Below, in pieces: positions 44,640-54,879 of a stretch of 64,000 nt of DNA (position 1 is its first letter; every line of letters starts with the position of its first letter). The stretch lies in contig NC_044925.1 of assembly GCF_003576645.1 (NCBI RefSeq), positions 17,495,846 to 17,559,845 on the forward strand. Reading direction: 5' to 3'. The DNA is from Ipomoea triloba. Taxonomy: Eukaryota > Streptophyta > Magnoliopsida > Solanales > Convolvulaceae. The translations under genes and the position numbers were made by a program. The notes below the pieces were generated by a model. That model was not told the DNA's origin, searched no databases, and was given only the letters and a program-made list of their open reading frames with translations.

Positions 44640-45500
44640 TACTAGTAACTTTCTTCTCTTACCTCTGTTGTCTTTGCTACGACGATCAAATTCGTACTTC
44701 TTCTTTCTTCCTTCTTGCTAGACTTTTCCTCTTCCTCATTCAACCTTGAAGTGTCTAGGTTTCTTGCAATTATAGCATGCCCTTTTATAAGACTTTTTCT
44801 TGACCCGGAATTTTCTCTTTATAATCGAAAGATGATATGTGTTTTCTACGGGTAGTGCCATATTGCTTCTTGTTAAACAGAAGAAATTTTTTAAACTTCT
44901 TAAGTAACAGAGCCATCTTTCTTTTGTCTCCTGATTCTTTGATGTGGAGGGTCTGCTAAAAGACCTAGATGTTGAAGGGGTGGTGGCTTCAAAGAGTGTT
45001 GTGGTAAGCCTTTCAATTGCGACATTCTTGTCGAGCCGTAATAAGTCAAATTCATGATTTTAGTGTCATAGAACTCCGTTGTAGTGTAGGAAAACTCATT
45101 GCTGCCTCTAATTTACACCATCTTTACGTACCACCTCTTCGGTAGCACATGAAGAACTTTGATGTTGAGCTCACATTGGGGAATTTCCTTCTGCAAAACA
45201 AAAACTTCTCCTAAAATATTAATAAAATGGGTTTTGATTTGTTCAATGGATTCACCCTACAATATCTCAAAAGAATTAAATTACTCCATGACTACAATGG
45301 GCTTATTCTCCTTGATCTCCTTCATGCTAAGGGAGTGCTCTATCAACTTGTCCCACAACTCCTTTGTTGAGTTTGTGTGACCCTTTACTTTTCCATATGT
45401 TGACTTGCTCAATGTTTGCATGATGTGGTCAAGGGCTATGTTTTTGAGGATTCGCTCTTCGTTGCTCTATTCCTTTGGGGGCCCACATACTCTAGACGAG
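44640..45500 (-). pseudogene. copia gag relic (UBN2-type gag and zinc knuckle)
   Basis: The minus strand reads ALDHIMQTLSKSTYGKVKGH then TNSTKELWDKLIEHSLSMKE around 45290-45450. It continues with IPQCELNIKVLHVLPKRW (about 45140-45190) and ends in a zinc-knuckle start, ACYNCKKPRHF (about 44770-44800). These are signatures of plant copia gag (retrotran_gag/UBN2). Stops occur at VVME-stop and EIL-stop, and a frameshift is likely near 45460. Only gag remains. Confidence 0.8.
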
Positions 45501-46427
45501 GAACATTGGGGGGTCATGTTGTACAACTGACCACATTTGGCTATGTAAAACACTAACGTGCCAATAATGCTATGTTTTTTGGGATATTTTGGAGGTATTT
45601 TATGCCATAATTACAGTTCTTTGAGCTTATTGTATGCTTAGAATAACATAATTTGTCTAAAGTTGAGAATAAGGACTAATTGTGATTGCATTTGTACATT
45701 TTAGAGAAATGGAGCTTTGTCAATGGCATTTTGGTAATTTGAAAGTTGAACATGGAGAAAAGCCCAAGACAGAGCGCAGTACGAGCCTAGTAAGCTTGTA
45801 CTTAGGTCGTACGGGCACAGGTAGAATGTTTTACGCTAAGAAGTACGCTCGTATCGAGGGATGAATTGCAAAGACAGAAAGATGTACGAGCCCAAGTAAA
45901 CTCATACTTGCCTCGTACGCTAACATCTAGAAAGTTATACGAGTGGAAGTACGAGCATAGGCAGGAAATACTAGCTAAAGCAATCCCTGTAGGAATGCGC
46001 GCGTGCATACTTCAATCGTACCCGACTCTGGATTTGTGTGCTATATATTGGGAAGTTGAAGGAGAGTTAGGGAGATTTTTTTTTTATCACTTTTTATAGT
46101 CTAAACACTGCACTTTAATTACTTTTGGAAGGAGAATCCCTCTAGGGTTCGAAGTACTCAAATTGACAACTTGACCTAAAGACTATAGGGGGAATTCAAT
46201 CTCACTAGTTGGACGATTACTTTGATTGCTTGGAAGATTGTTCTTGGAGATAAGTGTTTGTTAATTCAATTGCAATTTACTTTCTTTTAATTGTTTTCAT
46301 CATGTTTCCATTTACCTTTCATTCTAGCTATGCATATGTGACAATAAGTGGTTAGATCCTTGGGGATAATTCCTTGTTTTGAAGAAGATATGAACATAAT
46401 GTGTTCGATAAAATGACTTGAGTAGTT
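45501..46427 (+). repeat. Probable Athila-like LTR debris with GTACGAG word repeats
   Basis: GGTATTTTATGCC, repeated GTACGAGC/GCTCGTAC words (45776-45960), CTCTAGGGTTCG and a T-rich tail resemble the layout of the LTR at 35697. Small overlapping frames are not convincing genes. Confidence 0.4.
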
Positions 46428-46580
46428 TTTTTTTTTAGTGCTACTGACTCTGTTACAATGTAGTATCTATTCATAAACTACTTTCTCAATCTACTGAAAC
46501 ACAAAGAGGCAGCAACGCCTCTATTGAGTCTCGAACCCACCCCCTTCCACATGGGGGTTGCTACAAAAGTAGAACTCAAA
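46428..46580 (-). mobile_element. SINE-like insertion
   Basis: On the minus strand: GGGTTCGAGACTC (B-box, about 46528-46540), TGCTGCCTCTTTGTGTTTC, AGATTGAGAAAGTAGTTTAT and a 3' poly-A (plus-strand poly-T at 46427-46437). The A-box side is poorly preserved. It resembles plant tRNA-derived SINEs, perhaps Au-type. Confidence 0.55.
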
Positions 46581-47640
46581 TTACTTGATAGGTCAATGTT
46601 TGGATTATGACTTTGGCAATGGGCAAAACATCTTCCAAGAATCATGATTAATGCATTACACTACTTTTTATACCTAGGGCCATTTTATTGTATTCAAGTA
46701 AGGAACACTTAGTTCAAGTCCCCTCCATTCACTTTGTTTACACTTATCTTTGTTCACTTGTTTACTTTACATCTACTCTTTACTTTTACTTGCTACTTTA
46801 CTCATGCTTTGGTCAAGTTGTCAGACCTAGCTTAGCTTTCTAGAGCTTCTACACTATTGTGCTTAGTCAAGCATTATTCAATTCCCACGTGCCATCCTTA
46901 GAGAACAACAATCCAAAAGAGGATTTCATCTTACTCAACCTACGTTCCGTCCATCGCTTACTACGATTATCACACACTATTGGCCATTGGTTAAAAATCA
47001 TTTCCCTTTCAAAACAAGGAATTATCTTATTGGTGTAGGGGCCAAAAAGCATGTTCGCTTTTTATTAGAAAATATCTTATTCTGAGGTGTCATTGGAGAG
47101 CGTGTCCAACAACTCTTATCACAAAATGATAAAAGACATTACTCGTATGCTTCATACTTCTCTACGGGATAACTCTGACAAAAATTTGATGAATCCTAAC
47201 TTAGCACTTCTAAGTTAGGCGAGGTTAGATGGTAACACATCTACTGGAAGACCTTTACGATAATTGACTAAGGTATGTCACTTAACCTACCTATACTAAG
47301 AGAGATCTGCCAATAGTGAATACAATCAACTATCTTTAGACAACCTTTTACATCTACTGGGACACTCTCATACTATTGAGGTCTACTAGAGACGCGACAT
47401 TTGCTCAAAGAGAAACTAGAGTAAATTATGTATTGGCTGATACAAAAAAATAAAAATAAATAAATAAATAAATGGATAGTATAAATTTCTAAAATACAAT
47501 TAGTAAGATCATCAAAATCTATACAACACTTATTCCTAACAATATGACTGATAAGTATTCATGGAGTAAGAAAGTGAAGGACTGATGTTGAGGTTAATAC
47601 ACATAGGGCAAACCTATTCACCCTTAAGCAAATCACAACC
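46581..47640. other. Retroelement debris, unassigned
   Basis: 46860-47050 has a minus-strand 61-codon frame without family resemblance. 47050-47420 is of balanced composition. Nothing identifiable. Confidence 0.35.
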
Positions 47641-47815
47641 CATCTTCACCCTTAAGCAAATCACAATCCATCTTGCTTTGCTAGACAAGGGCAAACCTAC
47701 TCCATAAAGCACATGTCCACTTTGTCAAAACGAGGGGCACGTGTTCACCTCATGCAAGACGAGGGGCACGTGTTCACCTCATGCAAGAAGGATGTCTAGC
47801 AATCCTTTTAACATG
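47641..47815 (+). pseudogene. Zinc-knuckle (CCHC) relic with an internal tandem duplication
   Basis: One frame reads CPLCQNEGHVFTSCK, a perfect CxxCx4Hx4C knuckle at about 47719-47765. The coding tract ACGAGGGGCACGTGTTCACC is then repeated a second time (about 47761-47790). Just upstream CACCCTTAAGCAAATCACAA is also doubled. The knuckle resembles those of MULE/FAR1-type or gag proteins, but the surrounding frame is lost. Confidence 0.45.
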
Positions 47816-48040
47816 ATTGATGATTAGAGGTAATGGGAATGTGGGTGATAGACTGACAATAGGTAAGTCTGATCCATCAATTTGCCTCCTTTCTTATTTT
47901 CCCATTAGCAATGGAAAAAAGACAAGGCTTTCCCTTGCATAATAAATAGTAGCTCTATTGTATTTTATAAACAAATAACATACACTGAGAATAGTGACAC
48001 TCTTATGTTTTAATAACTCTATACTACTTGTTTCATTATT
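47816..48040. other. Intergenic DNA
   Basis: Nothing recognised. Confidence 0.4.
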
Positions 48041-48998
48041 TTTTTGGAAAAAAGTGTCAAATTAGCCCCCTAAGTATAGTGGATAGTGCAATTAAGCCCC
48101 ATAAGTGAAAAAAACTCCATTCAAGCCACCTAAACCTGCAAAAAAGTGCAATTGAGTCCTAAATGACTTGTTTAGCAGGTTACTACTCCTTGGGTTAAAA
48201 TTAAGTGCAAAATTTTTGTAATTTGTAACACATTTGATCATGCTATCCAATTAATTTATATTTTAAAATGATTTAAATAATTTTTAAATAAAAATTGTTT
48301 TCATAAAAAAAAAAAAAAGAAGCAAAAGTCGACTGTCGGCTTTTTGTGTATGTTTTTTTTAATTATTTAAAATAATTATATTTATATTATTAAAATAGTT
48401 TTGTAAAATTATTTTAAATAATTTAAAAATAATTATTTTAAATAACATTTTAAAAAAAGAAAAAGAAAATTTCACTTTTCGTTTATCGGTTATAAGGTAA
48501 TTGTATAATTCATCTCTATTTGTTATTAGTAAATTGATGAAAATTACAACTTTTCTTTTTTTGTTTTGATTTTTTAAATTATTTAAAATAATTATTTTTT
48601 AATTATTTAAAATAATTTTACAAACTTATTTTAATAATATAAAAATAATTATTTTAAATAAATAATTAAAAAAAAAACCAAAACATACACAAAAAGCCGA
48701 CAGTACTTTTGCTTCTTTTTTTTTTTGTTCTTAAAAAATTTTTTATTTAAAAATTATTTAAATCATTTTTAAGATATAAATTAATTTGATAGAAGGATCA
48801 AATGTTATATAAATTACAAAATTTTGCACTTAATTTTAATTCAAGGAGTAGTAACCTGCTAAACAAGTCATTTAGGACTCAATTGCACTTTTTTGCAGGT
48901 TTAGGAGGCTTGAATGGAGCTTTTTTCACTTAGGGGGCTCAATTGCACTATCCACTATACTTAAGGGACTAATTTGACACTTTTTCCTATTTTTTTTA
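48041..48998. mobile_element. Large foldback element, about 960 bp, arms about 400 bp
   Basis: The left arm AAAGTGTCAAATTAGCCCCC, AAGTATAGTGGATAGTGCAA, CTAAATGACTTGTTTAGCAG is mirrored by the right arm with few mismatches. Pairing continues inward through GTCGACTGTCGGC / GCCGACAG and AT-rich segments to a centre of about 120 bp near 48460-48580. Transcription would give a long near-perfect hairpin. No coding capacity; class unknown. Confidence 0.85.
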
Positions 48999-49191
48999 AT
49001 CATTATTGATTAGATCTTAAGCTTATTCTAAACCCATTTCTAGTGGGCACCTTACTACCCTAGGCTAATACTCTAGCAATGATATATGATTTATTTATTT
49101 ATATGAATTATTAAATTTTACTAATTTTCTCAAAATTTCCTCAATGTACATACTACATATCTTGAAATTATTTAATTATTTTTTCCAAGTA

Positions 49192-51525
49192 TCTATACTA
49201 TTAATAAAAACAAAATTCTCAATTTTAATTTCCCGCCTAAAACAGTCCTATACTATTATGGTTTGCGTAATATTATAAAATATGGTAATACAATTCTTAT
49301 TCGTACTCCAATTGTACATTAAAATATGTTAATACAGTTCCTAATACAATATATATTCTTTCTTACTTTTCTATTGTTAATACAATTTTAGATTAAAATT
49401 ACTAATCGTAATATAGTTGTACATATAATTTTCCTGCAACGTGATCTATACTATTAATAAAAAGAAAATCCTCCATTTTAACTTCCAGCCAAAAACAATC
49501 CTATACTATTAAGGTTTGTGTATGGTAAAAAATATTGTTATACAATTCTTATTCATACTATAATTATACATTAAAATATGTTAATACAATTCCTAATACA
49601 ATATATTATTTCCTACTTTCCTATTCGTAATAGAATTTTAGATTAAAATTACTATTCATAATATAACTGTACCTATACTAACCTGCAATTTAATCTATAC
49701 TATTAATAAAAACAAAATCCTCAATTTTAACTTCCCGCTTAAAACAGTCCAATATTTGTGTAATATTGTAAGAGCATCCTTATCAATGGGGTTATTTCGC
49801 GTTTTTGAGGTTTTTGTAAGTGTGATTAGGAAAAAGAAAGTGGGAAGGGAGGGAAAAAAATAAAACAAATATTATTAAAAAAAAATACAAAAGCAAATGG
49901 TCAGGCGTGCCTCTGGGCGCATAAGTGACAGTCACGCGTGGCTGTCACATGTGTTATTAATTTGGAGTGGGTCCCAAAAGTCATAATTATCTCTTCATTT
50001 GTAGGAAGAGCTCGCTTCTCCCTTCTCTCTCTTGCATCTCTCTCCTCCAAGAGACATTTTTTTCTTAAAATCCGTGAAAGCTCCACTGGTGTGGATGCTC
50101 TAAATTACGGTAATAAAATTCTTATTGGTACTACAATTGTACATTAAAATATGTATGTTGTTACATATAATTTTCCTACAACGTAATCTATACTATTAAT
50201 AAAAAGAAAATCCTCCATTTTAACTTCCCGCCCAAAACAGTCTTATACTAATAAAGTTTGCGTAATATTATAAAAATATGGTTATACAATTCCTATTCAT
50301 ACTACAATTGTACATTAAAATATGTTAATACAATTTCTAATACAATATATATTCTTTCCTACTTTCCTATTCGTAACAGAATTTTAGATTAAAATTACTA
50401 ATCGTAATATAGAGTATAACTTTACATATACTTCCCTACAATGTAATCTATACTATTAATAAAAACCAAATTCCTCCATTTTAACTTCCAACATGAAACA
50501 ATCATATACTATTAAGGTTTGTGTAATAATGTAAAATATAGTAATACAATATATTCTTTTCTACTTTCCTATTAGTAATACAATTTTAGACTCAAATTAG
50601 TAATCGTAATATAACTATACATATAATTTCCCTGCAACGTAATCTATATCTATACTATCTATACTATTAATAAAAACAAAATCCTCCATTTTAATTTCCC
50701 GGCCAAAACAGTCCTATACTTTTAAGGTTTGCGTAATATTTTAAAATATGGTAATATAATTCCTATTCATACGACAATTGTACATTAAAATATGTTAATA
50801 CAATATATTCTTTCCTACTTTCCTATTCGTAATAGAATTTTAGATTAAAATTATTAATTGTAATATAATTGTACATGTAATTCCCAACAACGTAATCTAT
50901 ACTATTAATAAAAACAAAATCCTCAATTTTAGCTTCCCGTCTAAAATAGTCCTATACTATTAAGGTTTGCGTTATATTGTAAAATATGGTAATACAATTT
51001 CTATTCGTACTACAATTGTACATTAAAATATGTTAATAAAATCTCTAATACAATATCTCTTTTCCTACTTTCCTATTCGTTTACAATTTTAGATTAAGAT
51101 TACTAATCGTAATATAACTCTACGTATAATTACCTGCAACGTAATATATACTATTAAAAAAAAAATTCCTCAATTTTAACTTTCTGCCCAAAACAGTCAT
51201 ATACTATTAAGGTTTGCGTAATATTGTAAAATATGGTAATACAATTTATATTCGTACTACAATTGTACATTAAAATATGTTAATACAATTCCTAATACAA
51301 TATATCCTTTCATACTTTCCTATTCGTAATACAATTTTAGATTAAAATTACTAATAGTAATATAACTGTACATATACTTTCCTGCAACGTAATCTATACT
51401 ATTAAAATAAAAAATAAAATCCTCCATTTTAACTTTCCGACCAAAACACTCCTATACTATTAATGTTTGCGTAATATTGTAAAATATGGTAATACAATTT
51501 CTATTCGTACTGCAATTGTACATTA
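49192..51525 (+). repeat. Tandem array of about nine 245-260 bp units starting with a Helitron-like 5' end
   Basis: Units start at about 49192, 49445, 49694, 50187, 50447, 50658, 50896, 51145 and 51393. Each begins TCTATACTATTAATAAAA, typical of plant Helitron 5' ends. It continues TTAACTTCCCGCC, GGTTTGCGTAATATT, ACTACAATTGTACATTAAAA, CTTTCCTACTTTCCTATTCG, TAGATTAAAATTACTAATCG and CCTGCAACGTAA. A MITE sits in the third unit. No CTAG/hairpin 3' end was seen. Confidence 0.88.
49772..50100. mobile_element. PIF/Harbinger-like MITE, copy 3, with TAA target duplication
   Basis: GAGCATCC at the left and GGATGCTC at the right, flanked by TAA (49769-49771 and 50101-50103). Shares TTTTTGTAAGTGTGATTAGG with copies 1 and 2, though the outermost terminal bases differ. 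It interrupts the Helitron-end array. Confidence 0.82.
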
Positions 51526-51732
51526 GTCCAGCTAATTTCAGTGTTAATTGTAAGTAAATTTTTTTATCTTAATAGCGTATCTTACCAGAATAATACACAA
51601 GCATCGTTGTTCCAACCAAATAGGTTGTTCGATAATGCATAGTCATTGTTAGATCCAGCTGTTTGTGCACCAGCATTTAGTACAGCTAATCTCAGTGTTA
51701 ATTGTAAGCAAATTTGTTATCTTAATAGCGTA
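51526..51732. repeat. Spacer with a direct repeat before the CACTA element
   Basis: TTAATTGTAAGTAAATT and TTATCTTAATAGCGTA at about 51542-51577 recur at about 51697-51732. The CACTA element begins directly after the second GTA. Confidence 0.7.
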
Positions 51733-52404
51733 CACTACTACAGAAAAAGGATACTATGTCGCCTAATTAATGTCGATTTTGGCAAACTAACGTTATATTG
51801 AATAAAATAAAGCAAAAGTAATATATATTATTTACGACGTCGGTTCTTGGCAAAAATCGACGTCATAAATATTTTTTTAAAATAGTAAGACATACGACGT
51901 CGGTTCTGGGAGAACCGACGTCGTATGTTATAAATAATAAAATTTAAAAAAAATGTAAAGACATTTATAAATAATTTATTTTAAAAAAAAATGGTTCTTC
52001 ATCAGAATCGGCGTCGTATGTAGTCATATTTTTTTTTAATTTAACCCATATTACACAGATCTCTCACATATCTCACTTCTTCGGTCTCACTGTACAGCAG
52101 CCTTCACGCACACGGTATCTCACTCAGCTTTAACCTTCACGTACAATAGCAGCCTTCATCTCTATCTTGAGCCTTCGGAGTAACGAGCAGCGGAGGTGAT
52201 TGGCGACGTTGAGCAGCGAGCGACGGAGTACATCCGGTTGAGCAGCGAGCAGCGAGTAAATCTTCGGCCTGCGTGACTGGGAGATCTTGTGTCGTGGTTT
52301 GAGTAGATCGGCTTCCAACGACACCGTGTATGGCTTGTTCTTGTGCTGCGGCAACGTCTCTACGGACGTTTGCGGCGACTGCGTTGGAGAAGTCATTAGC
52401 AGTA

Positions 52405-53183
52405 GGGCTGTTAGAGAACAGAGCTTTTGACAAATTACTAGTGTCCAAGCTCGATAAGCGTTCGTTTATGTTCGTTTGTTAAGGTAAACGAACATAAACG
52501 AACAAAATTTTGAGCTCGGTTAATAAACAAACAGAGTATGAACAGTGGTAAGCTCGTTTGCTAAGTGTTCGCGAACAAGCTCGTTTGTGTTCGTTTAGTA
52601 GTGTTCGTGAACAAGCTCGTTTGTGTTCGTTTAGTAGTGTTCAGAATTAATAAATAATAATTATATATTGTATATATGAGGTGATTAAGGTCATTTATTT
52701 AAACCTAGGATTTAAATTTTTAATTTTTCCTAATTCCTAATAATGTTAATTTTTCCTAATTCCTAACAAAGTAATAATGTTAATTTTTCCTAATTCCTAA
52801 TTTCCTAACCACATAATTATTTTTGAGCTCTCGCAGTCTCGCCTCTCCCGTCTCCTCTTTCGCCGCAACCCACCGCCGAAGCCACCGGTCCTCCACCACC
52901 TGCCGAAGGCACCACAACACCACCGTCGTAAACCACCCTTGTCCGGCGTCCACCACCGCAAAGCCACTGGTCTTCACAACCGCTGAAGCCATGTCGCAAC
53001 CCACCGTCGAAGCCACCGGTCCTCTACCACCGCAAGTTCGCGAACGTTAACGAACGCTTAACAAACGAACACGAGCAGGATTTTAAAAAACCTTAACAAA
53101 CGAACACGGACACTTCAAAATCCTTAACAAACAAACACGAACAACCTCCGTTCGTTTATGTTCGGTTCGTTAACAACCCTACT
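52405..53183. mobile_element. Nested element with TAGGG(C/T)TGTTA termini and GTTCGTTTGTG repeats
   Basis: The left end TAGGGCTGTTAGAGAACAG and the right end reverse-complemented, TAGGGTTGTTAACGAACCG, pair. Subterminal GTTCGTTT / AAACGAAC words form long inverted repeats (52450-52640 against 53030-53165). A Pro/Ser/Thr-rich frame at 52823-53050 and its complement have no recognised homology. Confidence 0.6.
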
Positions 53184-53268
53184 TAGTGGTGACTGCAAAA
53201 GGGTGTCCTGACTGCTCGTTGGACGCACACATCTTCCTCCGTCTCCGTTCGTCTCCTTGTACGTATAT

Positions 53269-53269
53269 C

Positions 53270-53303
<34 letters not shown>

Positions 53304-53305
53304 GA
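53269..53305. repeat. (ATT)n microsatellite
   Basis: About twelve consecutive ATT/TTA units. A second (TTA)n run lies at about 53649-53680, right after the captured exon. Confidence 0.95.
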
Positions 53306-53394
53306 TATAGATATGCATATTTACGTAGTAATATTAAATTAGATATGAAGTAGTTAAAAGGGTGAGGGACACGACATCCGGTGCGAGGATTTCC

Positions 53395-53640
53395 ATGGAA
53401 GAGGAGGAGGCCGTCGTTTTTTAGGGCGCCTGCCCTGCCGCGCTGTTGTCTACGGTGGCGGATGCGTTCGAGCGTATTTCCATGAAGTTGAATTCCAAGG
53501 GATTTGAAAATGTTAAATTGAAACCATTCTGTGAGGCGTGCTCTCTCGTTTCTGTCATTTTTGGTTGTTTAGGGATCGCCTTCAAATTCGCCGAGATTGA
53601 ATACGTCGCCAAGGTTCAAAGTCTCACGGAAGCATCGAAG
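53395..53640 (+). pseudogene. Captured ACD11/GLTP-like exon 1 fragment
   Basis: From the ATG at 53395 the frame reads MEEEEAVVF then TAG, then continues open: ALLSTVADAFERISMKLNSK, CEACSLVSVIFGCLGIAFKF, AEIEYVAKVQSLTEASK. The segment ACSLVSxxFGCLGIAFKFAE and DYVAKVxDL is the hallmark N-terminus of ACD11-like glycolipid-transfer proteins, which in Arabidopsis bind ceramide-1-phosphate and restrain cell death. Only about 80 residues are present; the ligand pocket that follows is missing, and a (TTA)n run begins right after. The internal TAG at codon 10 prevents normal translation from this ATG. It lies wholly inside a CACTA element, so capture from a host gene is inferred. Confidence 0.8.
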
Positions 53641-53647
53641 TTACGCA

Positions 53648-53683
<36 letters not shown>

Positions 53684-54036
53684 GCAGCATGTACAACAGT
53701 AGCAAGTCGTGTTCTTCAACTTTTTTTTTTTAATTAAAAATTGATACGACGTCAGTTTTTATAAAAAAACCGACGTCGTATCTATTTTTTTTTAGATAGA
53801 GATGTGGCGTCGATTTTTTGGAAAAATCGACGCCATATCTCAATTTTCTAAAAAAAATGATAAAAACCGATGTCGTATGTACTTATTTTAAAAATTAAAA
53901 ATAATATATGATGTCGATTTTTAAAAATCGACATCATATAATTTATTTATACCATCTGTTAGAACTACGTCGAAAAATAACCGACGTCGTATGCCCAAAA
54001 TAACCGACGTAAAAAGGTATTTTTGTAGTAGTGGTA

Positions 54037-54839
54037 CCTAACTATTTTATTTAAATAAAATGCAAATTTTAATTTTCTTCCCTCGGGTATAAATAATTGC
54101 AGTGGTCGGTAGTGAAGCATTGTATGGTGAATTTATGATTTGCTCTCCAAGAACACCTGTTAAATGGCTAGAAATGGTAATACAACTCAAATTCAAATTA
54201 AAATTATTTGTAATAACCTTTATATTTTATTATATAAATTTTGATTTATTTTTTATTTTAAATTATTGATTTATTCCAATTAATTTGTTAAATATTATGT
54301 ACTTATTTGATTTTATTATCAAATTAATCAGGTTATCCGGCACTATAAACCATTCCCGATTATTCATCATGCACCATAGTCTTCAATAAGTAATTATTCA
54401 AGCCATAAATCGATTTTTTTTCCGTCTAGCCTTTTTTTTTTTTGTAGGTTTTCCAATATAACTTATGACATGTTGTCAGTTTTAAGCTGACGTGGACTTA
54501 TTTGTTAATGATGTGGCTTTAATTAGATGAGATGAAGTCCAAGATTAAAAAAAAAATCATTCGGCGAATTGAAATCGCGCAAAGTTCCCATCTGAATCGA
54601 CGAAACAATAAACCTCTGGCTAAATTTGCGAATGCAGTCCTTAATCCTTTGAATCGATGACTACAAAGAAAAACCCCTCTGTTTCTTTCTCCTTTTCGAC
54701 TGGGTGTGTGCGTGCCAATTGTTTGTATTCATGGGCTACAAATCAGATGATGTCAAAAGTTGTGTGCTCGCACATGGGCTACAAATAATCCAAATCCAGT
54801 GCCTGTAGAGTTTCTCTCACGCAGTCACGCTCGAGTTGA
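54037..54839. other. Intergenic DNA
   Basis: AT-rich; no gene or repeat recognised apart from poly-T runs. Confidence 0.5.
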
Positions 54840-54879
54840 TCATTATCACCTAATCTTTTGACGATGGCTTCAACTTTCT

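Larger units (their letters stand above)
51733..54033. mobile_element. Non-autonomous CACTA (En/Spm) element, 2.3 kb, carrying a gene fragment
   Basis: The left terminus CACTACTACAGAAAAAGGAT and the right terminus reverse-complemented, CACTACTACAAAAATACC, match. The 3-bp direct repeat GTA flanks both ends (51730-51732 and 54034-54036), the hallmark of CACTA insertion. Subterminal regions (51750-52020 and 53740-54010) hold many CGACGTCGG palindromes in both orientations, as expected for transposase-binding repeats. There is no transposase gene. The interior holds an ACD11-like exon fragment and a nested GAACGAAC-type element. A 2.3-kb size with intact ends suggests recent mobility. Confidence 0.88.

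Noticed and set aside
52130..53050. Several overlapping frames of 60-103 codons on both strands
   Set aside because: They read repeat-rich CACTA interior and a nested element; composition is Pro/Ser/Thr or Arg-rich in all frames and no family is recognised.
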